A DNA stretch of 64,000 bases from Anseranas semipalmata (GCA_013399115.1 VXAA01004090.1:501329-565328), one strand, 5' to 3'; positions 41,149 through 54,613 are shown, counted from the first letter of the stretch. Notes: generated from the letters alone by a model not told the origin. A program made the numbers and translations.

Positions 41149-42491
41149 GTAAATCCCGAGGCCAAATGGCAGAGAGTACAGCAGGGGCTGGATGAGCCTG
41201 CATGGGAAAGGGAGGCAGGGGAGGGCTGGGGGCCAGGGGCGGGGATTTATCTGATGCTGGAGATTGTGGTAAATCCACTTAGTCACACAAAGTTTCAGGG
41301 TTTCGCTTCAAGATTGTCTGTTCTTGCCAATGCCAAAGCTTCTCTTCCTGCTGATGCGGCCAGGAGACATGGAGTTGGAGCTGGGCTGGAAGGATTCAGC
41401 TCCCGTGCAGCTGCAGCTGCGTGGTGTGGAGTCCACGTTCTCTCTGCGAGGGACTGGGAACCTTCTCTTCTGGGATTTTATCTTTTTGTGGACATACAGA
41501 AGATAAAAAGAGGTCTCAACAAATATAAGCACTTGAAAGCTAAGCACGACGACCGATTTGCTGGGATCTGTTTGCTGGGACAGCTTTGCTGCAAGATGAA
41601 TGAAGTAACCCAGCTCAGCTTAGCTCCTGTTTGCTTGGCCACAGATTGCTCCTCTCTCGGTGATTTTGAGCTGGCACAAGTTCAGCTTGCCTTGTACTGT
41701 GCTCTTTGCATCCTTGCGAGGGTCCTGATGAGCTGCACCACATCAGCTTGGCTCTGGGCGGAGGGGACCTTTGTGGAAGTGTGCTCTCCTCCCACGAGGC
41801 AGACACATAGTGTAGTCCCCGGGGGCTAATTGCTGCCTCCAAACTCCTTGGAAGAAGATCTGCATTTGAACCAATGTTCTACAGGGGAAAGGCTCCAGCA
41901 CTCTCTCCAGGATGCTGGAGTGCTGGAGGCATCTAGTTACTTCAGGGTTGTTTTAATCATCAGCAGTTTGAGCCTTTTTTTTTTTTTTAAAGCTCATTTG
42001 TCCTCTTATGCTCTCACCAAGAACTGCAAGATTGCACCTTTCACCTCAGAGACTGGTTAAGACTAAGGTAGCACAGCTACCCACATGATTAATTGCCTGA
42101 TTATATGGTTGGCACCTGCCTATCAGTGTCAGCCATCCCTTATGCGATCCTGTCTCTCGGGTCTCTGCTGAGTTTCATTTGCATGTGGGCAGAAACAGCA
42201 TCTGAACTTGTTTCTGTTAATTGCTACTATGAGCTTACATCTCCAGAGTGCCTTTCATCCAAGCAGATCATACAGACCCAGAATCAGAGCAGGGCCTTGA
42301 AATCTGGCTTTTTGCCAGCTCTGGGGGTGGAAAAAAAAAAATCCTTTTAATTTGGGTCACATTAAGTGTTACGGAAAAGAAGGAAGAAAAATAAAAGGCT
42401 TTATATATAAAGTTGAGATTTGGCTGCATTTCCTGAAGATCTCATGTTCCCAGTGGAGGCTGAGAACTACCTCCGTGGCCACCACAGCTCT

Positions 42492-42549
42492 GGGCAGCAG
42501 CAGGATGTGCTGCTTAGGGCAGCAGCAGGATGTGCTGCTTAGGGCAGCC
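42492..42549. repeat. 25-bp tandem duplication (2.3 copies)
   Basis: The unit begins GGGCAGCAGCAGGATGTG and ends CTGCTTA. Copies lie at 42492-42516 and 42517-42541 with no mismatch, followed by a partial third copy. Perfect identity suggests a recent duplication or a polymorphic minisatellite. Confidence 0.95.
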
Positions 42550-42964
42550 ACGTCCACAGCCCGGCGTCTGTCTCTGCTGTGCTCTCAGGGGCTGTCTCCC
42601 AGGGCCAGGACAAGGGCAAAGAAAGTGGCTGCGTTACTCACTCGGCTAAATGGACTCAGATTTGCAGTGGATCTAAAGATTGCAGCCCTGCAGATAAGCT
42701 GAGTTTACATGTGATGGCACACAAGCTTCCAGTTTTATTCACCTTTCTTCTAAAAACATCTTAAGTGCACAAAAAGTATAGTCAGCAAAAAGTGTTGAGG
42801 TTACAAAGTCAAGGACTAGGAGTGCTGGAGGAGCTGGTATTCAGGGCATGTCCTCCGAACACACATTTTTCTTTTCTCTGTAGGCTTCTCCTTTGTGATG
42901 ATCAGTCCCGTGTCTAAGAGCCCCCTAGATGAGTGTGCTCATTTTCACAGCCTCCCAGACAGGT

Positions 42965-43045
42965 GCTGGGGTTGTATGATTCCCATTTTGCAGAGGGCAG
43001 ATGAAGACATGGGGAAATTGAGCTGAAAGGATTGACTTAGCTGGA
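42965..43045 (-). repeat. MIR-like SINE relic
   Basis: TTCCCATTTTGCAGAGGGCAGATGAAGACATGGGGAAATTGAGCTGAAAGGATTGACTTAG follows the minus-strand MIR pattern (CCCATTTTACAGATGAGGAAACTGAGGCTCAGAGAGGTTAAGTGACTT) with small insertions. Judged by eye. Confidence 0.5.
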
Positions 43046-43607
43046 GGACACTGCCTTTACCGACCTGCCTTTGCAGTGCTCCAGACAGCAGGTACCAGGC
43101 TGATGCTGAGCTCTGCTGCTGCAGTAAACACACGGCACTTGTGGAGACCTGGCCCTGATGCCACATGAGCAAGAAAATCCCAGGCAACATCAGCAGAGCT
43201 GAGAACTGGTGGCAACAGCTGCAACCTGCAGATATTGAGTGAATTGCCTGATATCATGTAGCAATCCTGCGATGGAGGCACAAATGAAATCCACCCCAAA
43301 CCTTCCTAAAGAGGCATTTCTGCTTCTGGTTTTGGTGAGCCATCCCTTCTCTTCCTCCGGTCCTCACCTTCTTTCCTGGTTCCACCAACCATTTCCTTCA
43401 TTTCTAAATGCTTGGCTGTGCAACCTTAACTATGTTTTTTAATATCCTATTTTGTGTGATATTTACAAAGTCACAGTCCTAACACCTCGTGGAAATGATA
43501 GAGTGTGAAGGAGCACACCTAAACTCACTGCAACCTGAAATATTATGTACAACTACAGGAAAAAAGGAAGAAAAGAGTGATGGGGGAGGAGGAGTGTTTT
43601 CCTGAGG

Positions 43608-43624
43608 AAAAAAAAAAAAAAAAA
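43608..43624. repeat. Poly-A tract
   Basis: A run of 17 A residues in the intron after the first kinase exon. Confidence 0.9.
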
Positions 43625-45019
43625 GGTAGCATCAACATTATGAAGATATTAAATGACTAAAAGTAATTGGGTGCCTGAGATAAGGATGGATGCTTTGCCA
43701 TCTGCACAGTGTAACTACCATCCATCTAAATATCTCTAGTCAAGCTATCCCAGAGGACACAGAATTAAAATAAAATTATGCCATGTGTCTAGCAGGTTGG
43801 GGGCAGAAGAAGGAGATGAGGGAGTGTCCTAAGGCTTGGGTAAAAACCTCATAGGAGATCTGCTCAATGGGGAAAAGCAGCTGTGTGTAGGTAACAGGAG
43901 AGCTACCTGCTGTCCCCCCACTGCTGCAGGTGAAGCTGCACAGAGAGAGGAGTCAGATCGAATCTGGGGAAAATTGGAACAAGCTGCCTTAAATCTTCTT
44001 TTGACTCCCCTCAGGCTGGATGGTTAAAGCCAAAACTGGTACTGAACAATGGATGATGGAGGGAATATAACCGAGATTCATCTTCTCAAAACTAGAACTG
44101 CTTCTTCATTTCCTTAAACATTTCCGAAGACTGATGATTTTCATGGCTGTCCCACCTTGTCAGACATTCTGGACTTCAACTTTTTTACTAAGCGCTCACA
44201 GCAGAGCCCTCCCTTGATACCCTGAGATGACAACATGCTGCTTTCAAAACAGCTCTCCTATGCAACTGCACAATAATGCACAGACAAGCCAGCCTCTGAG
44301 CCTGGGCAACCCTCCTCGATCACCAGCTGCACCCACAACAGCATCTTCAAGGCAGCCCTACAATGTCAGGCTGGTGCACACAGCCCAGAGCCTGCAACCT
44401 ACCCTGCAATGGCAATCTGGTGCACTCAAATGTGGAAGATGAGATATTCACAATAAGGATACCGATTTCAGCATCAGTCTGCCAGGGGAGCTGTTATAAA
44501 CAGCAGGGAATAAAAACAGGATTTTAAAAATTATGAGAAAATACTTGACAGTGTCCTTCTTCAGAGGCAGTTTGAAAAATCCACACAATAACTGCACAGC
44601 CAGGCAAATCCATCTTCTGAATAAAGGTAGTATAGTCAGCTATTTCAAAATAAAAGACGGATAGCAAGGACTGGCTGGCTCAGGAATTTAATAATAATGA
44701 GATATGAAGCCATTCACCCCTAGGTCACCATTACAAATCCTGCCCAAGCTGGGAATAATTGGAAGCTATTACCCTCTGAGGCATGTTTGCTGCTTCCTGG
44801 GAAATGAGTTGGGGAACCCGCTGGGCTGGTAAACACATGAACAAAATGCCGAGGTGGTGCCACCAGCACCCGCTGCCAGCCCTCGCTGTGCAACTTGGTG
44901 GTGGCAGTGGTTCGTATGCCCTCCCATCCTCATCAGCTCCTCTGCAATGCCACGACCCCTTTGTTCTGGCTTTGCCCTGCCTGAGCCCATCCCATGCGTA
45001 TCTGTGTCCCTTCTTCCAG

Positions 45020-45192
45020 GCACTGAAAGACCCCACCTTGGCAGCCCGCAAGGATTTCCAGAGGGAGGCAGAGCTGCTCACCAACCTGCAGCATGAGCAC
45101 ATCGTCAAGTTTTACGGTGTGTGTGGTGATGGCGACCCGCTCATCATGGTCTTCGAGTACATGAAGCACGGGGACTTGAACAAGTTCCTGAG
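45020..45192 (+). CDS. NTRK3: TrkC second kinase exon (alphaC helix to hinge)
   Basis: This 173-nt exon is bounded by TTCTTCCAG at 45019 and GAG|GTATGT at 45193. It reads [20 protein letters not shown], then [28 protein letters not shown] and [10 protein letters not shown], where the last arginine codon is split (AG|G) with the next exon. It encodes the rest of the kinase N-lobe: the REAELL helix carrying the glutamate that pairs with the VAVK lysine, the phenylalanine gatekeeper in MVFEYM, and the hinge. [12 protein letters not shown] and GDGDPL are TrkC-type residues (TrkB has TLKDASDNARKD and VEGDPL). The reading frame is intact and nothing is missing. It joins 41018-41148 in phase 0. Confidence 0.98.
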
Positions 45193-48100
45193 GTATGTGT
45201 GAAGGAGGGCACAGGAGATGCTGTACAGCTGTGTCCCTGCAGGGCTTGTTATAAGTCTGTGGTGCTCCAGAGACATCGTAGTCGTGTGGATGCTGGTGGG
45301 CTGGGTAATGTGAGCAGGTGGTTCAAAGGAGATGGTGGTCCTCACCAGACTTGGTGCTTTAATAGCCCTACCCCAACATTTGCTCTTAGGCAGTCCCAGG
45401 GGTTGTCCAGGTGAGCTATGGAAACCAGATGTTTCTTCTCCCACCCCTGCAAGTCTGAAGCTGCAGGATGTGGGGCTGCAGTCCCTCTCTGCCCTGTGAG
45501 GGTAGAGGGACGTGAAGCCATCCAGGGCTGTCAGCAGCTCTGAGTCCCTTGCATCCAGCAAAGCCATGCTCTATGGCTGCTGAAGCTGGGAGGTCACCAG
45601 CCATGACTCCCCATGTCACCCACCTACTGGTTCAATAGCACCACAACTAAAATACTCCCTAGAGGAACTTTCTGGAGTCCTTGATCTGATTGCTGTCCTG
45701 GGCATTTACTGATTTATAGTTGAAATTTAGTATATATTTCTATATTCAGAAAAGTGATGAGAAATTTTGGAGGGGCCTTGGGCAGTGCCTGCACAGTCCA
45801 TCCTTGGTCCTTGTGCCCTACATCTCATCAGACAAAATATCCTAACCTGTGGCACCATTCTACTCAAGAAGCTAGGCAAGGCCAGACAAAGTGCCATAAT
45901 TGCCTCCCTGCCCCTAGAGAGATGCAAATTGCTGGACCCCCCCACCCAAGTCATCATTCAGCCATTTCATCCACATGAGGTAGATCATTTGTGTGCCCTG
46001 AATCCACCAGTGGTGAGGGGCAGGGAGCAACAGTGAGAAAATGTTTGTGGTGTTGTTCTCCCATGATAGAGAAATTATGCTCTGAAACCTGCATGCAAGT
46101 GGAGTGGTACTTACCTCTTGAAATAATTAGTAGTTTTATTTCCCAGTATTTAGAAAATTGGACCCTTGATATTTTCCTGCTTTGACTGTTAAGTGTGAGC
46201 ATGATTGCAGTGGGAACAAGAAGCTTGAGCACATCAGGTCTAGATCTGGGGCTGGGATATACTCTGTGTTTATTTTTCCATCATCACAATCTGTTTCTGA
46301 CCAAGGAAAACAAGGAAACAAATCCTTTCCTGAGGTTTTCATTTCTAAGCAGTCACCTACCCCAGAAGGACTATGGGGAAGGACCCCAAAGGTTTCTTCT
46401 TTCCTCTGACAAGCAGGGCTGAGCTGTCTGCAGCTCCCTTGGAGCACCCACAGGGCAGTGGCTGAACTGGGAACATCCCTGCATTGTTTTCCCCCCTTAT
46501 TTTGGCATAGTGGTGGGTAGACTGAATATGAGTTTATAGCTCATTCCCTGTCCCATGCACTGGATAGATGACATCCTTGGCAAGGTAGGACAAGTGAAGG
46601 CTGATACTGCAATGGCTCTGCAGAGCTCCTCAGAGCCACGTTCAGGGGCCCCGGGACCCTCTGTTACGGCACCCTGTCTTGCAGGGGGCCCAGCAACTTC
46701 CCAGCAGCAGCTGGATGAACTCTGCCTACCAGCATGAAACCGTGCATCTGCCTGAAACAGGGTTTTAGTACAGACTGGAGATGCAGCGCTAAGGACAGAG
46801 CCTCAGCCTCGTGACTGAAGGAAGCCAGTCTACAACAGAGCGTGAGAGGCCACATTCCTGAAGTACTTCACAAGGAAGAGCAGAAAATTGACCCATCTTT
46901 TATTCCTGGCAGAAGCAGCAACCTTATTCTCCTTAGAGGGGGTAGATATTACAGCTTGGGCATAGCCTCTTTCGCTGCTCTAATTGACCTCCCAGAGAGA
47001 ATAGCCCGACACAGGCTCCCCTGCTGTCTCAGAGGGGTAGCTCGTGCCTGCTGCCAGTGTCTCATGTAATTGCTTCGCACAACTGCATGCTCCTAAGGCT
47101 GATATTGTGCTGGAGCCATGCACCGCCACACCTCCACGTCCCACCCTGCCGTGGGACATGTCCAGGGCCTGTCCCAGTACTGGGGAGGAAAGCTCTTCTG
47201 TTACTTTGGCATTGATGAAGGAAAAGAAGCTTTCCAGATGTGCTGCCCCCAGCATTACCGTCTCCCATCTTCCAGCTGCACTGAGCTGCCAGCTTCTCCT
47301 TCTCATGCAGCTATGGAGCAAACAGCTACGAGCTGCTGTGTGTGATAGGCAGTGAAATCCCGCTGTGTCCTGAAGGAAGCTGGCTTTGGGGACAAGGGAG
47401 GATGTACCCAACAAACGGGAACTCCAAACACCAAAGGGGGTATATGGAAAGAAAGTCTTGGGCTTTGTTTGTCAGGTCAGCTGCCTGCTATGCTCACAGC
47501 CGGTGGGAAACTCAGGGGGATGGGAGCTGCAAGGGGGTCAGCGAGTGTGGGTGATGCAGGAGCGCTGGGCATCCCTTGGCGGGAAGCGGGTTTTATTGTG
47601 GCATGATTCACTCAGCCCATAGCAGAGCCGGCTGCCCCTGCGCACTGGAGCCAGGGGCGCTGGGAGTCTGCGAGAGACACTCAGGTGAGCTCTTCCCAGT
47701 TTAACTGCAGAAATTGGAAAAGCAATAAAATGGAAGAGGCTGACTTTAGACCCAGCTTCCCAGAGAAAAACACAATAAATAAATAAATAAATAAATACCT
47801 GGATAGGAAAAAAAAGGAAACTTATTCTGACAGATTCTGCTGTGGAGAAATACAGACATTGCTCTGCAGGGAGCACAGCATCCTTAGGGCCAATGTACAC
47901 AGCCTGGGGACTCCCAGGCGTGCAGACCCCTGCTTGAGGGTCTGCAACAACCACCTTCCCTCTCTGCTCACCGAATATCTCCATCACTTTCTCCCTTTCC
48001 TTCAGTCACTGGTTTTCTAGTTTTTGTTGTGTTTCTGGCTGTGGCAGCAGCAAATTTGAAGTAGGGATATTTGCATGTTGCCATTACAAGGCGTCTTTGC

Positions 48101-50556
48101 CATATAGTAAGCTGTTGCCATTTGCTGTTACCTAAGAAAGACAATATTTTTTGTTTGAAAAGTTGTGTAGTTATGAGCTTTTTGTGTCAGTCCTTGCAGT
48201 GGAGCAGCCCCAGTCAGACTGCCCTGGGACAGGAGGAGACATTTCAGCAGAGGGAGCACACAGAGAGCGGTGATTTTTTTTTCCCCATGTTGACAAAAGC
48301 CTCCAGCACACCCTAAAAGGAAAACAAAACAAAACCAAAACCCACAGTTCTTTGACAGGGATCCACCCAATCTTATGACCTTTATATAAAGCTGAAACAA
48401 ACCCCTTGCTCCAAGAAGAGATGGGCAGATCCCTCTCATATTCTCTGCAGGCTTCTTGATACAACTAAATGCACTAATATCCCTCCTGTTAATCTCATGA
48501 ATGCATTGATACTTCTTTCTTCTGGACTATACCCATATGGGATGGAGAAAGGGAGGGAGAGAGGAATAGGTATTATGTAGGACATAGCCAGATATATCCT
48601 GTATAGTAGGATGTACAAAGAGCCAGTGAAATAAAGGCATTGGCTGACCATTTTTTTAATGTGACCTGTTCCCTTCAGATGCAGACATTTTTTGGGGGGG
48701 CAATTATTGTATTTGAAAAAGGTGGCAGTAATAAGACAGTAATATATCCTTCACTTCTTACCTAGGAATATTTACCCTTGATGACAACAGGTATCATCTG
48801 CAGCTAAATATGGTGTAACTGCAAGGCACGACTGGTATAAACTGTCCAGCACAGTTTTAGAAGCTATTGTTTGTCCTGCTTTGCTGTTTTTAGCTAACCT
48901 GCTCAGTCCTGGCTCAGCTTCACCTGCTGTCAACATCTGTTGTCACCACCAGGTAATTTCCTGGGGTAAACCAGTCTGTGGGCTGTTTAAATAAGACATT
49001 GAGCAGTCATTTCTGCAGCTCCTCCTTGCACTTAGCAGTCCTTCCAGTATGCTGCTGCTCTCACCGTGCCCACGAGCCTCCAAGGTTCCCCGAGCAGCCC
49101 CAGCCCTGCAGCCCACAGTGCTGCTCCCCACCTGCCTATCCCTCACTCGCTGCTGCATCACCCACTCGTGGCTCCCCAAAACACTCCTGGCTCCCCAGCA
49201 CTCATTTCTGGACTTCCTTTCCTTTTCCAGCTGTCCTGCTACCCGGAGGAGACCTTTGGAGCTGTGTGTCTGGTGGCAGGGCAGCAGGAGGTAGCTGAAG
49301 GCAGCAGCATTTGAAAAACTATTGGCTGAACCCCGAGTGCCTGGATGCTAATTCCTTGGTGCACTGTGAGCCCAACAGCGCAATTAGGAAACAGAGAGAA
49401 AGGAGGGAAACAGTTTGGGTCTTGTGGGTTGTTCAGTCCTGTGTCAAGAAGGAGGGAAAGCTCTGTGCGTGCATTTCAATTTGCTAGCTCTCTGCAGGGT
49501 TACTGCTGATGACAGGGGTGAAATGCCAAGAACCATTTCAAAGAGAACAGTATGAAAGCCTCGGAGGAGATGCTGTGCTGTATCTTAGTCACAAGGAGGA
49601 AGGTCACAGCAAAATCTCTAGCTTTTCCCTAAATATGAGGGCTTTTGTTATTCCACCTTCACAGAGGCCACCACAGGGTGAGCTCCATCAGGGGAACAGA
49701 CATCACAGAGGGAGCACGGCAAAGACAGTCGGTACACAGTGAGGGAGGGGATTAAGAAGGGGACAGGACAGGAATGAGGCTGACCTTAAGTCCTGCATTT
49801 ACAATGCACTTGGTTCAGCAAAATATTTTCTTTTGTTGCCCAGGATGTTCTCTGCATCTGCTGACATCCAGGTCTAACCTCTGCACCTCTACTTGTGCCT
49901 TCACAGTTTACAGCACCTGTGTTACCTCTGGGATAGCTTAGGGTATAAAAGACTTTCTAGGGATGAAGCTGCTGGTGTTCTTCTGAAACCTTTCCTGTGA
50001 TCTCTGGCTGTATTGGTATTGATGAGGGGGAGATTGTTTGGTGATACGGTGCTTGGATGAAACAGAGGAGGCTGTTAGGGATTAATAAAGAGAGTAGGCG
50101 ACAAGAGTATGATGGCTCTGGAAGAAAAGAGGGTTGTATCTCCACATCTGAGAAGGTTTCCAATGTGTAAGAATTAACTAGATCGAGCATGTAAATATCT
50201 GGAAGCCCGTTAGTTTTGCATAGGTCTTGCCAGAGAGTAGAATAGCCATGGTGCATCAAGGCAATGGTCCCTCTGTCCCAGCAGTCTGTCTCCTCCTGTG
50301 GCTGTAGGAGGTTGCTTGGAGAAGAGTAAAGATAGGAGAAGGATGTATGGCACCTCCTCACCCACCAAATGTTCACCCAACCTCCTGTTCTCTTAAGCTT
50401 TCCTTTTTTCTTTCCACTGGAGCTGTGTGTGCATCCTCACACTGCAGAGCTGGGGGCTAGTCCCCACCCCAGCAGGAACAGCGACCCTGTGGGATTCCTA
50501 TCTCCTGGTCACTTTTGAGACCCAACACTATGCTTTTTGCTTCTTCCTCCCTATAG
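45193..50556 (+). other. NTRK3: NTRK3 intron between kinase exons 2 and 3 of the window
   Basis: A 5.4-kb intron with GT..AG ends. An (AAAT)n microsatellite is at 47774-47797. The open frames here (up to about 150 codons on either strand) have no motif I recognise. Nothing else is supported. Confidence 0.9.
47774..47797. repeat. (AAAT)n microsatellite
   Basis: About six units of AAAT/AATA in the intron between the second and third kinase exons. Confidence 0.95.
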
Positions 50557-50800
50557 GGCACATGGCCCAGATGCTATGATCCTCGTGGATGGGCAGCCTC
50601 GACAAGCCAAAGGGGAGCTAGGGCTATCCCAGATGCTCCACATCGCTAGCCAGATCGCCTCTGGAATGGTGTACCTTGCCTCCCAGCACTTTGTCCATAG
50701 AGACCTGGCCACCAGGAACTGCTTGGTCGGAGCCAACCTGCTGGTGAAGATTGGAGACTTTGGGATGTCAAGAGATGTCTACAGCACTGATTACTACAGG
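50557..50800 (+). CDS. NTRK3: TrkC third kinase exon (catalytic loop, DFG, activation loop)
   Basis: This 244-nt exon is bounded by CTCCCTATAG at 50556 and AGG|GTAAGG at 50801. It completes the split arginine and reads [20 protein letters not shown], then [53 protein letters not shown] and VYSTDYYR. Catalytic-loop HRD is at 50696-50704 within HRDLATRN, the Mg-binding DFG is at 50756-50764, and the YxxxYY autophosphorylation motif of Trk receptors is at 50780-50797. [17 protein letters not shown] is the TrkC version of the variable segment. The exon ends in phase 0 straight after YYR, the point where mammalian TrkC can take extra kinase-insert residues. All catalytic residues are present, so the kinase looks functional. 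The remaining C-lobe exons are beyond the window. Confidence 0.98.
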
Positions 50801-51154
50801 GTAAGGCAGCTCCAGCGGCAGTCCAATGCTCAGAGTGAAGGGAGACTAGGAAATGTTACAGTAAATCAGTTTTTGGAGCTCTTGGGCTCACTCGCTTGGT
50901 TATTCCCTCATTGAAACATGCACACAGATGTCCATCAGGCACATCTGTGTGTGCCTGATCCCTGAACCACTGTTCTAACTCCTTTTCGGTCCTGGGCATG
51001 CTTGTAGTTCAGACATCCATGCAGATGCCTACACTCAGAGCTCTCTGTGATACCCCAGCACACAGCCACATGCTCTGGGACGACTCTGAAGTCATCCTGA
51101 TCTTCCTTCCTTGCTATTTTTCTTTCTCTTTTTTTCAAAGACATTGATAAATTA

Positions 51155-51530
51155 AAGGTAATCCAAAGAGGGTGACAATGATGATTAAAAGACTACAGGC
51201 TGTGACCTCTTGCGTTAGATTAAAGAAACTTAATACAGGGACCTAGAGAAAAGGCAACTGAAAGACTGACTGATAAGTGCATAAAATATGGAAGAGGAAA
51301 TAATAGGTAATTTAAGCTCAACCTCAAAACACTTTTTCCAGCAGGGACATCATTTAGACAATGGAATAATTTGTGAGAGGTAGGTTGCTGAAGGCCTGTC
51401 ATTAAAGAAGTTCAGGAAGCAACTAGATAAAAATGCCTGGGTTTAGTGCAGAGGCTAATCCTACACTAGTCTCTGGGGACTGACTCGATGAGTCAGGAAT
51501 GCCTTTGCAGTCTTATCTTCTGTGATTTAT
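51155..51530 (+). repeat. CR1/L3-like LINE 3'-end relic
   Basis: The segment has the order seen in 3' ends of CR1/L3 elements. A GATGATTAAAAGACTACAGG start is followed by an AATGGAATAATTTG..GGTAGGTTGCTG block, then AAGAAGTTCAGGAAGCAACTAGATAAA. Finally GGGGACTGACTCGATGAGTCAGG leads to CTTATCTTCTGTGATTT (compare GGACTAGATGACCTC..GAGGTCCCTTCCAG..CTATTTTCTATGATT). It starts about 350 bp after the activation-loop exon and is clearly old. Judged by eye. Confidence 0.65.
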
Positions 51531-54500
51531 GCTCCCACTGTCCCCTTGCCTTGCATCCTCCCTTTGTGCCAGGTTGCACTGCCCTGTCTGCCCAGGATGG
51601 CAGCCTCCCTGGGGAGACAGCGGGTTTCTCACCCTTCCTCAGCTAGAGGAGAAACTGGGATGTGCAAAGTGCTTGAAGCACACTGGAGTAGGGATTTGTC
51701 GCTGGGCCATCCACCAGCAGGGAAAGGCTTTTCGAGCAAAAGAGCAGAGGTTTCTTGCCTGGTGCTCGGTGTAAGGCTGGTTTATTTCTGGTTATAATGT
51801 AGATGTCTGGCTTTGAGGCTGACTTCTATCAGCTACCTAAGAAAGGGTTGACCTGTGGTCTGGATCTGATTGTAAAGGTTTTCTTTATGTGATAGGCAGT
51901 TGCCAAGTGGAGCTGGGGAGGAAGAAAAAGGTGATCAAGCTTCTGCTGAGACTTATCACCTCTCCAAGGCCAGGACATTGCCTTATCGCTGAGTTTAATT
52001 ACCAGTGAAGGAACCAATCTTCCCTGTGCAGCACAAAAGCCCATGTTGGGAAAAGGTCTCAGTGGACTGACTGAGCAGTGATGAGGTGATTATAGTCCCA
52101 TCCCTGCAGAAACTTCAGGAAATAGCAAGTAGGTAAGAGCAGAGCCCAGGGGAGGATGAGAAGCAGCTTGTGAGATTATCCACACTCTTGCTTGGGTCCC
52201 CTCCTTCAGCCAGGTTAGACCTACCCCAACTGCAGGCAATGTCATGCTGCTTGAGACAATCCCAGCAGAGCCTGTCTACCTGCAGCACCAAGAGCTCTCT
52301 GCAACGGGAGAATTTGCTGCTATTGTCAGAAAAAGGATGGGAGGGTGAGAATTGCAAAGAACTTATAGGCCAGTTCACTGTAGTGGGGTTTTTTTGTCTT
52401 CTCTGTGGTGGTGTCCTGTAGACCTCATCCTGTCTGTGCAAAACACTTTGCTGATGATTGCTCCGTGCTCTTTTGTGCAGTGTCATAAGGCTTTTCTAGT
52501 GGACTTTTTTCTGCTCACGCAAATCGCCATGCATGACCAAAGCAATAAGTAGTTACCACCTGTTTACCAGAGCAACAGCTGAGCTTCAGACCAGCACAGC
52601 CTTTTGTTCTTAGGTGGTTTTCCTTTCTCTGCTTTCAATGACTTTTGGTACCTTTAAAACTCCAGATCACCAACTCTGTGCTCTGCATGCATGGAGACCT
52701 TTCCTCTGTTACTGTCCAAAGAGGGATCCTAGCAAATTAAGGTTTTGATTACCCATATTTACTTTGGTGAACATTTACTTTCTCCTGCAAACATAGGTAA
52801 GAAAAACAATTTGGCTTCACAACAGTTGTGCATTTCTGCTCTGTCTTCCTCACAATTTTAATTCCTAACATCCCTGGCATGAAAGCTGGTTCTTCAAGGC
52901 TCCTGAGACAATCTTTTCAAGTACACAGGCCCATCACAAACTCCACCAAGATACCCCAAGTGAGGGCTTTTGAATGGATATAGAGAGAGAATAAATGACC
53001 TCAAGTGTGAGAACCAAACTGCTCCTGGGTCTTCCCCATGGAAGGGGGAGATGTGGCTGAAGAGTTGAACTTTGCAACTCTTTTGAGTTGTCCCTGGTCA
53101 CATCCACAACTGATGTGGTAAAATTCCCAAGACTGATTCCCAGTGTTTGTGCACATCTCTCTGCTGTTGACACAGCCTGCCAGTCCCAGTGGCAGGACCT
53201 GGAGCAAAGTTCTGTTTCAGGTGATGTCTATGAAATACTCCTCAGTATGCCCAAGCTGCAGGGTGGGGGGAACACAACAATTTGTCATCTGGGAGCACAG
53301 TGAAGGATTCCACCGCAAAGCCGACACAAAATGACAGGTCTGGAGCTCTCTGCAGGCAGGCTCACTTCAGTCTGCTGGGTCCCCGTGTTTGCTCCTGCCC
53401 AGGCCCCAGGAGCACAGATAAGTGGACATATGGATATGTGAGTGTGTTCCAGGCTGAGGATTAACTCCTAGGCATTTCCCTTCTCTCTCATTTTTAATCT
53501 TTTAAAACAAAGAAAAAACACCATCTGGCTCCTGCATTTGTGGGATGCAGAAGTGCTTTACAAAGGTGAACCGCTTAATTTCCTGTTACATGTTTGGATA
53601 CAGAAAACAAACATTTGCGTAACAAAAGCAGCAGAGAGGCTTGTTTCCTCTCTCTGCAAGGCTCTCCATGCTCTGCCTGAAGACAGATGCGTCCTTTTCC
53701 TTTTGCATCACAGAGGGATCCCATCAGCTGCTGCCTTTAAACCCTATTTCAACAAGACAGGATGGAGAGAAGATGGCTGTGGAGGTGTAGGCAGGGGAGA
53801 GGTGAAATGGCATCTGATTAGAAAGCAGAGGAAGGTGGAAGCACTGGGGAGAAGTAGCCCAGCCTCTGTGTGAAGAGAAAAGGCAGGGAATGCCGAAGGA
53901 GCATTTCTGTGATATGTTGTGCAATGTGCCACGTAATCTTCAGTTTGGGCCTCTATGGGACTGCAGGGTGGAATATATCCATACTAGAGAGAAAAGGGCT
54001 GGGAGTATTTTTTTCCCTTGCTTTTCCTTCAAAAACATTTGTGAGTAGGGTCCTTTTTAGGAATGGCTCAGGCCTGTGCCAGCAGGCGGTGGGATGCTGC
54101 AGCTCAGGGACTGGTGCCTCACCCGCACTGAGGGCGGTATGGGGACTGCAGAAGTCAGGCACGCGGTGCCTGCCCACAGCCGCCCGCGGAGCCGTGCACC
54201 AGCACAATCCAGATCATTTCCCTTTCTTGCCCCAGAATGAGTAATCCAATTCCAAAACAAAGTCATTTGGCAGCTGCCCAGGGAAAGGGCAGTATTTCTT
54301 CATCTTTAGAAGAGAGCACGATCTGAAATCCTAGTCAACAGGCCTTAATAATTTCCAAGGTAATGTGCTGACATGGGTGGGACATCAGCAGTGAAGACAC
54401 AGGTTGAGTAGGAAGGATTTATACGCAGGCATTAAATTTCATTAAGGCATCCCTCTGTCCAGCTTTGCTATGTCCTGCCCTTCTGGCATCCTGCCCCAAA

Positions 54501-54613
54501 TCCTGGGCTGGGCTTGAAACTTCTAAGGACATTTAGCATCATCCTTTTTTCCAGAGATCTGTCCTGAGCATGCTCCAGGTCACTGTTCATCATGTGGAGG
54601 ACACCTGATTGTC

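Larger units (their letters stand above)
41149..45019 (+). other. NTRK3: NTRK3 intron between kinase exons 1 and 2 of the window
   Basis: A 3.9-kb intron with GT..AG ends. The frame of the upstream exon stays open into the intron as far as 41829, giving about 226 intronic codons with no similarity I recognise. The intron also holds a 25-bp tandem duplication at 42492-42549, a MIR-like relic at 42965-43045 on the minus strand and an A-run at 43608-43624. Nothing else was recognised. Confidence 0.9.

Noticed and set aside
45112..45567. 151-codon minus-strand frame overlapping the second kinase exon
   Set aside because: It is the complementary-strand shadow of the kinase exon plus adjacent intron.
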